Position numbers and translations under genes: made by a program. A stretch of DNA of 64,000 nucleotides from Nitrospirota bacterium (GTDB lineage Bacteria; Nitrospirota; Thermodesulfovibrionia; Thermodesulfovibrionales; Dissulfurispiraceae): NCBI GenBank assembly GCA_021792185.1, contig JAJYVD010000001.1, forward strand, positions 33,089 to 97,088. The letters are read 5' to 3'. Position 1 is the first letter of the stretch. Each line of letters opens with the position of its first letter. The notes below the pieces were generated by a model. That model saw only the letters and a program-made list of their open reading frames with translations. It was not told where the DNA came from and searched no databases. This document shows positions 44,027-52,956 of the stretch, one piece after another.

Positions 44027-47000
44027 ATGAAAAAGAGAGTTATCTATATAATACTTTCAGCCCTTTTCTTAGGCATATTTTTTTATGCATTACGGGGGCC
44101 GGATATCTCAAATACCCTCAAAAAACTGATATTGCCTGAACTGGAACTGGCAACAGGCAAAAAATTCATCGCGCAGAAAATATACATTAATTTAATTCCC
44201 CTTTTCGTAGAGATGAAAAATGTTAAGGCATTCGACGAAAACGGGGACAGGGTACTCACCGCCGAACGGGTAAAAGGCTACATAGGGCTCTCCGGGCTGC
44301 TCAGAAAAGAGATCGTTATTAAACGCCTTGCGATCAAAGGGCTTGAATTGCATTCGAGCAGTGAAAAGATAGATGAGATTGTGCAAAGTATCAAAAAGTA
44401 TCTGGCTGAAGAATCAAAAATCCCGTTCAAGGTGATCATAAAATCCATAGATATCGCCCATTCGGGCATATCCGTTCAATACAGCGGAGCCAAGCCGGCT
44501 CTTATTTCAATTAAAGACATCGATGCCGAGATAATTTTATCGGATACGCCGAGGTTTCGCATATCTTCGAAGGGGATTGAATTTATTAAAGAGGGGATCC
44601 CGGAATTCTCGGGGAAACTGGAGAGCTATTTCTTTTTAAAAGATAATCTAATAGACATGAAGGCATTAAAACTTAGTTATCATGATTCTGAAATAAAGGC
44701 ATCCGGAGTGTTCGACACAGATAAATCGAGCGGTGAATTCAAAACGGATATAAACCTGCTTGCCGAATCCGCAAAAAAGCTCTTCGGCCTTAAAAACAAG
44801 GGTGAGGGAAGGGTTTCCGCCCAAGGTTCGGTAAAGTTCGACAGTTTGAAATCATACGACAAAATATTTATCGACATGAAGCTTAAAGGGGATATGTATC
44901 TCGAGACGTTGATGGAATTGCTGGAGGTGGAAGAAAAATTAGAAGGGCGGCTGAGTTTTGCCGGAGAACTGAAAGGAAATCTTAATAACCTGCGGGGTGC
45001 GGCAAAGGCCGATCTCGACAAAGGCAACCTCTTTGATGTGGATGTGGACAGGCTTACATGCAACGTGTCGTATCATGACAGGACTATGATGTTTACCGGC
45101 GGTAATGCGCGCCTTTATAAAGGAACGGCCGATGTCGAAGCGATGATAAAGCTTCCTGACGTAAATTATTACAGTTTTAAGGTTAAGGCAAGGGATGTAA
45201 GCAGCAGGGGGGTATTTAAATTAATAGACTGGGATCCCGGCATCCCGGAAGGAAGGGTTAACGGCGAGATAGCATCTTCTGGAAGCGAATTCAATCCTTA
45301 CGGAACATTCCATTATAAAAGCTCTCCGAAAGGCAGAGATATCCTTGACAGAGTGAAGGAGATTAAAGGTGAATTTAACATGCGGAATGATATTGTATAT
45401 TTTCAGGGCATGCAAATTTTCACCTATAGATCCAATGCCTCTGCAAAGGGGAGCGTGAATCTGGCTGACAATACGTTGAATTTCACAGGCGCCGGGACAA
45501 CCTCCGATATAAATGAATTTTCTTCCCCATATTTTACCGCATTGTCCGGGTCCGGAAATTTCAATCTTTCGGTATCGGGCACCTTAGAAGACCCTGCATT
45601 GGGGTTGAGCCTTGCATCCTCCGCAATGTCGTTTTCGACCGGGAAATTGGGAATTCCGGATGTCTTGAAGCACAGGGTGTTGAATTTTAGTTTTGTTGAA
45701 GGGATTTTAACATATAAAAAAAATCTTCTTTCGATCAAAAACTTTGCAGCCCGCGCTTTAAAGGAAACATACAAGGCGTCAGGCAATGTGCATTTCAAAA
45801 AGGCGCGTTATCTGTTCGATTTAAAGGAGCCTGATTACGATCTGACCATAGCGGCTCAGAACATAGACGCAAATGCCCTTTCCGGCACCTTTGACGGGAG
45901 CCCGCAATTTGCCGGTATTTTGAATTCGGATTTCAGGCTGTACGGAAAGCCTGAAGATATAAGGGCATCAGGAGAAATCCGCGCAAAAAATATCTCCTTG
46001 AATGGAAGGTATTCGGCCGACGATGTGGACGGGAAGCTGTCATACGCCAAAAAATCCTTTTCGTCCGATAATCTAAAGATTAAAAAAGGAGCGTCGCTGG
46101 TTAATGTAAGCGGAGCGCTCGGACTGGACAAAAGGTTTTCTTTTGCGGCAACCGGACACCGCATAAAGATCGGCGATATCTTGCCTGAAAAGTTTAAAGC
46201 AGAGAATACCCGGACAAAGATTGTAGAAAGCTTTTTTTTAACGGACGCCAGGATCAAAGGAGGAGGCACGCTCGAAAATCCGGACATAGAGATAAAGAGC
46301 GGCATAACCGGAATAAGCTATAAAGGCTATTCCATAGGTAAAGGTTCTATCGACGGAAAGCTCAGCAATAAGCATCTGAATTTAACCGCCGGCCTTTTAG
46401 ACGGTAAAATGAGCATAAAAGGCGGGGCCGATCTTACCGGAACTATGCCGTGGTCCGCTTCTATCGAACTTCAACCGGCACGGTATGATTTTATCATCGC
46501 AGGCATTCTTAAGGATACCCCTGATGATTTACTGCTTAATTTGACCGGCAAGATCAAGGCATACGGGGACAGGGATCATGTCAACGCAACCGTGACAATA
46601 AGCAGGGCTCACCTGTATCTTTACGGCATCGGTTTTACAAACAGCGCGGATGTTACGGCCAGGATCGATGACGGCAGGCTTTCCATAGGTTCGTTATCCA
46701 TGAAAAGCGAAGCAGCGGAGGTTCAATTAAGCGGGGGCTTGCATATAGGCAAAAGTTACGATCTCCTCCTTGAAGGGTCATCATCTCTTGCTCCGCTTAA
46801 GGCGATCTCCAAAACAATGGATATTGTGCGTGGAGACGCATCCTTTGTTTTTTCGGTAACCGGGGATTGGGACAAGCCGAGAATAAACGGCGGTATGGAT
46901 GTCTCGGGAGGCGCCCTCGGTTTTAAGGATATTAATTACCGCCTTACTTCTCTATCCGCTTATGTCTATGTGGATGAAGACAGGGTTGTTATTGAACGGG

Positions 47001-48028
47001 CGACGGGGAAATTATCGGGCGGAGACGTGTCTATTTTAGGAACCGCATATCTTCAAAGGTTTTCGGTAAAAAGGTTTTTCCTCGAATCGCGACTTAACGG
47101 AATAACGGCCTCGGTTTCAAGGGATTTCTGGGTAAGTTTTGACGGGAATTTATACTATCGCGGCACTATGGAATCTCAGACATTGCTCGGGGATGTCTCT
47201 GTGAAAAGGGCAAAATATACGGAAAGGATAGAATGGAAAAGCTGGCTGCTCAAGGCGCGGCCGAAGGAAAAGCCGAAGATAGACAGCACGAAGCTCGACA
47301 AGACTAATCTCAATATAAAAGTTTCCGGGAGCAATCTCACGGTCGATAATAATGTTGCGAGGGCGGCGCTTAAAATGGATATCCTGCTGAAAGGCACAAT
47401 AGGACAGCCTGTGATTTTAGGCAAGGTGGATGCGCATGAGGGGGTCGTATACTTCAGGAATAACGAGTTCAAGGCGTTGAAGGCGAGCGTGGATTTTTCG
47501 AATCCGAACCGGATAAACCCCTATTTCGATATGGTGGCTGAGACGAGAGTGAAAAACTACAATATACGGCTCAGCCTTAACGGATACGTAGAGCAATTTA
47601 ATCTCGCGCTCTCGTCCGATCCGGTATTGAACGAAACGGATATTTTCAGTCTCCTTACCGTAGGACAAATCGGGAAACACTTAAAAGGACTGGAAGGGGG
47701 CATCGGAGCAGGGGAGGCAACATCATTTATTACAGGGAGAATTCAGGATGTATTTGAAGAGAGGTTGAAGACTATTACCGGTATAGATCGCGTTCAGGTG
47801 GATCCGTATGTTTCTAAGACCACAGGGACCGTCACTCCGCGTGTAACCGTAGCAAAGAGGCTGATGGGAGACAAGCTTTATGTGACGTACAGCACTTCCG
47901 TAGCCACAGGCGAGGAGCAGGTATTGAAATTGGAATACGCTTTAGGGAAAAATACATCTCTTATCGGGGTAAGGGACGAGAGAGGCGGCGTTGGTGGGGA
48001 CATCAAGTTCAGGTTCGGATTTAAATAA
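44027..48028 (+). CDS. TamB/AsmA-like periplasm-spanning protein
   Basis: The 1,333-residue protein has one N-terminal anchor helix (VIYIILSALFLGIFFYAL), an AsmA-like start ('KKLILPELELATGKKF', 'RVKGYIGLSGLLRKEIVIKRLAIKGLEL') and a long beta-helical body. It ends in the TamB C-terminal domain ('GTIGQPVILGKVDAHEGVVYFRNNEF', 'SSDPVLNETDIFSLLTVGQ', 'KLEYALGKNTSLIGVRDERGGVGGDIKFRFGFK'). Such proteins bridge the periplasm and move phospholipids or help barrel assembly. It starts one base after glnD and is followed by an Omp85 gene, as in tamAB loci. Confidence 0.93.
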   Translation: MKKRVIYIILSALFLGIFFYALRGPDISNTLKKLILPELELATGKKFIAQKIYINLIPLFVEMKNVKAFDENGDRVLTAERVKGYIGLSGLLRKEIVIKRLAIKGLELHSSSEKIDEIVQSIKKYLAEESKIPFKVIIKSIDIAHSGISVQYSGAKPALISIKDIDAEIILSDTPRFRISSKGIEFIKEGIPEFSGKLESYFFLKDNLIDMKALKLSYHDSEIKASGVFDTDKSSGEFKTDINLLAESAKKLFGLKNKGEGRVSAQGSVKFDSLKSYDKIFIDMKLKGDMYLETLMELLEVEEKLEGRLSFAGELKGNLNNLRGAAKADLDKGNLFDVDVDRLTCNVSYHDRTMMFTGGNARLYKGTADVEAMIKLPDVNYYSFKVKARDVSSRGVFKLIDWDPGIPEGRVNGEIASSGSEFNPYGTFHYKSSPKGRDILDRVKEIKGEFNMRNDIVYFQGMQIFTYRSNASAKGSVNLADNTLNFTGAGTTSDINEFSSPYFTALSGSGNFNLSVSGTLEDPALGLSLASSAMSFSTGKLGIPDVLKHRVLNFSFVEGILTYKKNLLSIKNFAARALKETYKASGNVHFKKARYLFDLKEPDYDLTIAAQNIDANALSGTFDGSPQFAGILNSDFRLYGKPEDIRASGEIRAKNISLNGRYSADDVDGKLSYAKKSFSSDNLKIKKGASLVNVSGALGLDKRFSFAATGHRIKIGDILPEKFKAENTRTKIVESFFLTDARIKGGGTLENPDIEIKSGITGISYKGYSIGKGSIDGKLSNKHLNLTAGLLDGKMSIKGGADLTGTMPWSASIELQPARYDFIIAGILKDTPDDLLLNLTGKIKAYGDRDHVNATVTISRAHLYLYGIGFTNSADVTARIDDGRLSIGSLSMKSEAAEVQLSGGLHIGKSYDLLLEGSSSLAPLKAISKTMDIVRGDASFVFSVTGDWDKPRINGGMDVSGGALGFKDINYRLTSLSAYVYVDEDRVVIERATGKLSGGDVSILGTAYLQRFSVKRFFLESRLNGITASVSRDFWVSFDGNLYYRGTMESQTLLGDVSVKRAKYTERIEWKSWLLKARPKEKPKIDSTKLDKTNLNIKVSGSNLTVDNNVARAALKMDILLKGTIGQPVILGKVDAHEGVVYFRNNEFKALKASVDFSNPNRINPYFDMVAETRVKNYNIRLSLNGYVEQFNLALSSDPVLNETDIFSLLTVGQIGKHLKGLEGGIGAGEATSFITGRIQDVFEERLKTITGIDRVQVDPYVSKTTGTVTPRVTVAKRLMGDKLYVTYSTSVATGEEQVLKLEYALGKNTSLIGVRDERGGVGGDIKFRFGFK

Positions 48029-50726
48029 CAGGTTAAGGCTAAGGCTAAGGAATAACAGATTTATTTTGTTATCTTTAATTTTGGTATCTTTTTTCTTGAC
48101 CTCAACCTCAACCTTAACCTATTCCTATATTCCATTATCTATTACCGACATTGAGGTTTCAGGTCTTTATTCCATCTCCGGAGAAGAACTCCTTTATTTG
48201 CTGGATATCCGGAAGGGAGAAATGCCGGATAAGAGTAAGATAAGGAACGGCCTGAAAAGGGCATTTCTAAAAGGCATATTCGACGACATCGTTGTTGAAA
48301 GCCCGGACAATACATATGCAAAGATTAAAATAACCGTCAAAGAAAAACATATCGTGGATGCCGTCAAAATTACCGGTAACGACCGTTTCTCGTCGAAATT
48401 CATAAAGAAACAATTCGGCATAGAAGAGGGGGAAAGATTGAGCCTTCTGAAAATAAGAAATGCCGTCGAATCCCTGAAAAAAGAGATGAGAAAAAGGGGT
48501 TTTGCCGATGCCGATGTTACGCATAAGATAATTCATAAAAAAAAGAATAAAGCGGAGATAGAGGTGCATATTAGAGAAGGGAACCCGGAAGTTATAAAGA
48601 AAATAAACATTACGGGACCGGAGGATATCGCAAAAAGCTACATGAGGCTTTCAGAAGGAGATATCTTTGACCGTTCGGAGATGGAAAAGACCGTAAAAAA
48701 AGCGAAATATGACTTTAAGAAGCAGGGATATATAGGAACGGAGCTTAGGTATTCATACGCCGACGGAATGCTTGATATAACATTCGATAAAGGGAAAAAG
48801 CTCGATATTTCATTCGACGGCAATACTGCCGTGCCTTCAAAGACATTGATTAAGGAAACGCCGTTTTTTGAGGTTGATGGGTTTAGCGACGACCTTTTGG
48901 AAGAGACAACCGCCAGAATAATAACGCTATATCATCAATATGGTTACCCGTTTGCCCAGGCAGCCCCGGTAATATCCGTTTCAACGGATGAGATCAAAGC
49001 GGAATTTTTTATATTCGAAGGCAGCAGGTATTCGGTGCATACGATTATGTTTGAAGGCATATCGGATATACCTCAGGAACTACTAAAGGAAATTTTAACG
49101 CTGAAAAAAGGAGGTTACTATAATCCCGATATTCTGGGATCGGATGTTGAGACGATAACGGAGTTTTACAATGCCCTCGGTTATCTGTACGTTGAAGTTC
49201 AGGAGCCGGAGATAAAAATGACTGACAATCTGGTCGATATAAAATTTTCAATAAAGGAGGGGCCTCAGGTTATATTGTCCGATATTTCCATAAAAAATAA
49301 CATCAGTATCCCTGAAGATGAAATATTAAAGATCATTTCGCTTACATACGGCAAGCCGTATAACGAAGTGGACATATCAGATGCGCGCAGGAGGTTGTTG
49401 GATGCATATAATAAGCGCGGCTTTTTGGACGCTGCGGTTAATGTAGAAAGAGAGATATCCGGCACATCCGCACGGGTGACTTTTAATATTCATGAGGGAA
49501 ACGTGACCTTATTCGGCAAGGCTATCGTCGTAGGCAACGAACAAACCAAGCGCCATATTATAGCAAGGGAGTTTCTGCATAAAGATGACCAGCCCTTGAA
49601 TTACAGCCTCACGCTTCAGGAAAGGCGCCGGTTATACAGGCTCGGACTATTTACCGATGTAGACGTGAAACTCTCCGACAAGCAGGATGATAAAAGGGAT
49701 ATCCTCTATAAGGTGAAAGAGGACGACGCCGGAGCAGTGGAATTCGGGTTAGGTTATGGGGAGTACGAACGATTTAGAGGTTTTTTCTACATCAGTTACA
49801 AAAACCTCTTCGGTATGCACAAACAGGCGTCATTCAGGACCGAATTGAGCACCATGGAGCAGCGATATATGCTTTCCTATTACGAGCCGTGGTTTATGGA
49901 AAAAGACCTCGCGTTTAAGGCGCTGCTTCTCCATGAGGACAGAAAGGAAAAAAGCATAGATAAAAACGAAACGCGTTATAAATTAAGGAGAGATACCGCA
50001 AGCGCCGGAATCGAAAAGAAACTCAGCGAAACGGTCAAGGCCGAGCTTTATTATGATTTCTCCGTCGTGAAAACTACAGATGTAAAGCCGGATATAGTTC
50101 TCAGTAAAGAAGATACCGGGACGCTCATAATAAGCGGCCTGCGTCCCGGCTTGATTTACGATACGAGGGACAACCCGTTTGACCCAAGAAGCGGACTGTT
50201 AGCCGGCTTGTCTTTTAAGGCGGCTTCTTCGGCGTTTTTTTCGGAAACGGACTTTATTAAAGTGCTTTTGAACGTAAATAAATATCAGAGCTTGAGCAAG
50301 AGGATAGTATTAGCCGTATCATTAAGGGGCGGCGCTGCAAAAGGTTCGGGAGGCACGATGGAACTGCCCATTGTAGAGAGGTTCTTTTTGGGCGGCAGAA
50401 CAACGGTGAGGGGCTATGAACAGGATACGCTCGGACCTAAGGGAGCCGATGGAACGCCTACCGGCGGGAACGTCTTCGCTATGGGCAATCTTGAATTCAG
50501 GACCGATGTAGGGAAGGGGATAGGTCTCGTTGTTTTTTTAGACGGCGGGAATGTCTGGAAAAAGATCGAGAACGCCGATATATCCGATCTGAAATACACA
50601 ACAGGATTGGGTTTTAGGTACAATACCCCTGTAGGACCTTTCAGGTTGGATTACGGACGGAAATTAGACAGAGAAATAGGGGAAAGCAAGAGTGAGATAC
50701 ATTTCAGCATCGGGCATGCGTTTTAG
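47991..50726 (+). CDS. Omp85-family outer-membrane protein (BamA/TamA-like)
   Basis: The ~911-residue protein has a signal peptide, five to six POTRA domains ('ITDIEVSGLYSISGEELLYLLDIRKGE', 'VDAVKITGNDRFSSKFIKKQFGIEEGE', and others) and a C-terminal barrel with the loop-6 motif 'RFFLGGRTTVRGYEQDTLGP', ending in Phe. It assembles barrels or partners TamB upstream. The start is uncertain: no ATG precedes the signal peptide, only TTG 47991 and GTG 47994 within the tamB-like gene. The signal peptide c-region (LTSTSTLTYS) is encoded by the descending arm of a hexamer repeat. Confidence 0.92.
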   Translation: MVGTSSSGSDLNNRLRLRLRNNRFILLSLILVSFFLTSTSTLTYSYIPLSITDIEVSGLYSISGEELLYLLDIRKGEMPDKSKIRNGLKRAFLKGIFDDIVVESPDNTYAKIKITVKEKHIVDAVKITGNDRFSSKFIKKQFGIEEGERLSLLKIRNAVESLKKEMRKRGFADADVTHKIIHKKKNKAEIEVHIREGNPEVIKKINITGPEDIAKSYMRLSEGDIFDRSEMEKTVKKAKYDFKKQGYIGTELRYSYADGMLDITFDKGKKLDISFDGNTAVPSKTLIKETPFFEVDGFSDDLLEETTARIITLYHQYGYPFAQAAPVISVSTDEIKAEFFIFEGSRYSVHTIMFEGISDIPQELLKEILTLKKGGYYNPDILGSDVETITEFYNALGYLYVEVQEPEIKMTDNLVDIKFSIKEGPQVILSDISIKNNISIPEDEILKIISLTYGKPYNEVDISDARRRLLDAYNKRGFLDAAVNVEREISGTSARVTFNIHEGNVTLFGKAIVVGNEQTKRHIIAREFLHKDDQPLNYSLTLQERRRLYRLGLFTDVDVKLSDKQDDKRDILYKVKEDDAGAVEFGLGYGEYERFRGFFYISYKNLFGMHKQASFRTELSTMEQRYMLSYYEPWFMEKDLAFKALLLHEDRKEKSIDKNETRYKLRRDTASAGIEKKLSETVKAELYYDFSVVKTTDVKPDIVLSKEDTGTLIISGLRPGLIYDTRDNPFDPRSGLLAGLSFKAASSAFFSETDFIKVLLNVNKYQSLSKRIVLAVSLRGGAAKGSGGTMELPIVERFFLGGRTTVRGYEQDTLGPKGADGTPTGGNVFAMGNLEFRTDVGKGIGLVVFLDGGNVWKKIENADISDLKYTTGLGFRYNTPVGPFRLDYGRKLDREIGESKSEIHFSIGHAF
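48030..48120 (+). repeat. Hexamer hairpin repeat at the start of the Omp85 gene
   Basis: The ascending arm 48030-48050 (aggtta aggcta aggcta agg) faces the descending arm 48100-48120 (cctcaa cctcaa ccttaa cct), with 17 of 21 positions pairable. The two arms encode respectively the charged n-region and the c-region of the signal peptide. Confidence 0.88.
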
Positions 50727-51246
50727 AGCGCGTTCTATCGTTAGAGCGTTATGGCGTTATGTCATAAAAGGAATATTTTTTTTCGCTATAACGCTTCACG
50801 CTATAACGCTTCACGCTACTGAAATAATCGACCGGGTGGTCGCATACGTGGATGAAACAGCCGTTACCCTTTCGGAACTGCATGATTATTACAGCGAAAC
50901 GAAAAAGACAGCTAACATAACCGAAGAAGAAGCGCTGAATTCGATGATCAACCGCATATTGCTTCTTAAAGAGGCCAGGGCGATGAAGCTCGAAGCTCAT
51001 ACGGATGATGAACTGCTGAAGGATTATATCGATATTAAAATAGGCTCAATAATTCTCATAAAAGAAGATGCCGTTATCTCATTTTATAACGAGCATCTTA
51101 AAGAGTTTAAAGGGCAGGAATATTTGACCGTGAGGGATACTATAGAAAAATACCTGTTTGAATTGGAAATTAACAAACAACTAAAAAAGCATCTTGAAGA
51201 GTTGAGAAGCAAGGCAGAGATAAAGATCCAGCTTACAGATAAGTAA
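50692..51246 (+). CDS. SurA-like periplasmic chaperone lacking PPIase domain
   Basis: The ~184-residue precursor has 'ATEIIDRVVAYVDETAVTLSELHDYYSE...ITEEEALNSMINRILLLKEARAMKLEAHTDDELLKDYIDIKIG', the SurA/SurN N-terminal chaperone fold, and then stops without a parvulin domain. GTG 50692 has 'aggggaaag' upstream and overlaps the Omp85 gene; ATG 50716 is an alternative. The signal peptide (FFAITLHAITLHA) is encoded by a duplicated 15-base repeat. Co-location with TamB and Omp85 suggests it escorts outer-membrane proteins. Confidence 0.85.
   Translation: MRYISASGMRFRARSIVRALWRYVIKGIFFFAITLHAITLHATEIIDRVVAYVDETAVTLSELHDYYSETKKTANITEEEALNSMINRILLLKEARAMKLEAHTDDELLKDYIDIKIGSIILIKEDAVISFYNEHLKEFKGQEYLTVRDTIEKYLFELEINKQLKKHLEELRSKAEIKIQLTDK
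50724..50817 (+). repeat. Repeat hairpin in the SurA-like signal-peptide region
   Basis: The ascending arm 50724-50761 (tagagcg/gttagagcg/ttatggcg units) faces the descending arm 50784-50817, two copies of cgctataacgcttca plus cgct. The descending arm matches the repeat at 10144-10174. Confidence 0.85.
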
Positions 51247-51685
51247 TTACGGCATGCTCATCGCATTCAGGGAATTTAGGACATTTCAAACAGTCGCCCC
51301 ATATTTTATGAGGAAGTTTGGCCTTGTCTGTCTCATAAAAACCCGCTTTTTTGAAAAAATCAGGCTGGTAGGTAAGGGCAAAAACCTTTTTTATGCCCAG
51401 ATCGCGGGCTTCTTTTAAACATTTTTTCACAAGGCTTTTCCCTATGCCGAGACGCTGATATTCCTCTTTTACAGCCAGAGATCTTATTTCAGCGAGGTCT
51501 TCCCATAAAATGTGCAGTGCGCATACCCCTTTGATTATCCCGTCTTCTTCGCAAATGAAAAAGTCCCTGATTTCTTCGTATAGTTCGTTAAGGGCCCTCG
51601 GAAGCATTTCTTCTTTCTTTGCAAATTCGTTTACGAACTTATGGATATGCTTGATATCCGATATTTTAGCCTTTCTTATCTTCAA
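51233..51685 (-). CDS. GNAT acetyltransferase, short ArgA-like
   Basis: The 150-residue GNAT domain has the acetyl-CoA loop 'VKEEYQRLGIGKSLVKKCLKEARDLGIKKVFALTYQPDFFKKAGF' and the C-terminal tail 'KLPHKIWGDCLKCPKFPECDEHAV'. The KIW.DC..C tail is typical of stand-alone N-acetylglutamate synthases of anaerobes, so it may make N-acetylglutamate for arginine. Its 3' end overlaps the SurA-like gene's 3' end by 14 bases (convergent), and its start overlaps the upstream gamma-subunit gene. Confidence 0.85.
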   Translation of the reverse strand: MKIRKAKISDIKHIHKFVNEFAKKEEMLPRALNELYEEIRDFFICEEDGIIKGVCALHILWEDLAEIRSLAVKEEYQRLGIGKSLVKKCLKEARDLGIKKVFALTYQPDFFKKAGFYETDKAKLPHKIWGDCLKCPKFPECDEHAVITYL

Positions 51686-52217
51686 GTAATTTGTACCCCT
51701 TCATTATTAAATCTTTGTTAACGGCTGCGGCCTTTTTTCTGTGATCGGGAGTTATTTCATCAATGGCTTGCAGCGCCGAATTTATGTTAAAAATGCGGGA
51801 AACGAAGACAAATGCCCCCAACATAACCATGTTTGCGGATTTGGTGTTTTTAAAGGATGCCGACATCTCGGCCGCCGGCACACGTTTAACATTTATGCCG
51901 TTTTCATGCTTATCCTCAACGGTAAACAGAGAAGAATCGTAAATTAAAGTCCCCCCTCCTAAAAGTCGTTCCGAAAAACGTTCGTATGATGCCTTATTCA
52001 TTGCAATCAGTATATCCGGATTCCTTATTACCGGCGAGCCTATCATTTCATCCGAAACGATAACCGTACAATTCGCGGTTCCTCCCCTCATTTCCGCGCC
52101 ATATGAAGGGAACCATGTGACTTCCTTACCCTCGAACATACCTGAATAGCATATCAATTTCCCAAGAAACAGAACTCCCTGGCCCCCGGAGCCGGCAATG
52201 ATTATTCTGGTTTCCAT
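51666..52217 (-). CDS. 2-oxoacid:ferredoxin oxidoreductase gamma subunit
   Basis: The 183-residue protein has 'RIIIAGSGGQGVLFLGKLICYSGMFEGKEVTWFPSYGAEMRGGTANCTVIVSDEMIGSPVI', the gamma-subunit signature of pyruvate/2-ketoglutarate/2-ketoisovalerate ferredoxin oxidoreductases. It overlaps the beta-subunit gene by 16 bases. The alpha and ferredoxin (delta) genes usually found next to it are absent. Confidence 0.94.
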   Translation of the reverse strand: METRIIIAGSGGQGVLFLGKLICYSGMFEGKEVTWFPSYGAEMRGGTANCTVIVSDEMIGSPVIRNPDILIAMNKASYERFSERLLGGGTLIYDSSLFTVEDKHENGINVKRVPAAEMSASFKNTKSANMVMLGAFVFVSRIFNINSALQAIDEITPDHRKKAAAVNKDLIMKGYKLLEDKKG

Positions 52218-52948
52218 ACGTCTTTTAGAACCCCGAGTTTATAAACGCGCATCAATTTATCCCTCATCCATTCAACTGCATCATCGGGAGGCATCCACCA
52301 ATCCGTGGGGCAGGGCGATAAAATTTCCACAAGACTGAATCCTTTACCCTCCATCTGATACCGGAATGCCTTCTCAATCATGTTTTTCGTTATTGTAATG
52401 TTTTTAAATGAGTCGACGGCAGTTCTTGCGATGAATGATGCCCCCTCAATAGTGGCAAGCATTTCTGAGACATGGAGAGGGTATCCGGCTATTTTGATGT
52501 CTCTGCCTTTCGGAGTAGTGGTAGTTTTTTGCTCAGGCAACGTGGTTGGAGCCATCTGTCCCCCCGTCATTCCGTACGTTGCATTATTGACAAAAAAGAC
52601 CGTAATATTTTCGCCCCTGTTCGCCGCGTGGACAATCTCTGCAGTTCCTATTGCGGCAAGATCCCCGTCTCCCTGATAAGAAAAAATAATCTTATCCGGC
52701 AATACCCTTTTCATGCCGGTTGCAGCGGCCGGCGGCCTGCCGTGAGCAACTTCAAGCATATTAAAATCAAAATAGTCATAGGCAAAAACCGCGCATCCTA
52801 CAGGAGCGATGCCTATGGTTTTTCTCTTAATGTCCAGCTTATCTATAGTTTCTCCTATCAGCCTATGAATTAAACTGTGGCCGCACCCCGGACAATAACG
52901 AAACGGTGTGTTTTTAAGGCTTTTAGGTCTTTCGAATACCTTTTCCAT
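52202..52948 (-). CDS. 2-oxoacid:ferredoxin oxidoreductase beta (ThDP) subunit
   Basis: The 248-residue protein has 'FRYCPGCGHSLIHRLIGE', 'IGIAPVGCAVFAYDYF', 'AHGRPPAAATGMKR', the ThDP site 'YQGDGDLAAIGTAEIVHAANRGENITVFFVNNATYGMTGGQMAPTT' and 'SPCPTDWWMPP'. The motif set fits KorB/VorB. It oxidises a 2-oxoacid with CoA and ferredoxin, but needs an alpha subunit encoded elsewhere; the gene upstream here is Ppx, not alpha. Confidence 0.95.
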   Translation of the reverse strand: MEKVFERPKSLKNTPFRYCPGCGHSLIHRLIGETIDKLDIKRKTIGIAPVGCAVFAYDYFDFNMLEVAHGRPPAAATGMKRVLPDKIIFSYQGDGDLAAIGTAEIVHAANRGENITVFFVNNATYGMTGGQMAPTTLPEQKTTTTPKGRDIKIAGYPLHVSEMLATIEGASFIARTAVDSFKNITITKNMIEKAFRYQMEGKGFSLVEILSPCPTDWWMPPDDAVEWMRDKLMRVYKLGVLKDVWKPE

Positions 52949-52956
52949 AGTTGCAA

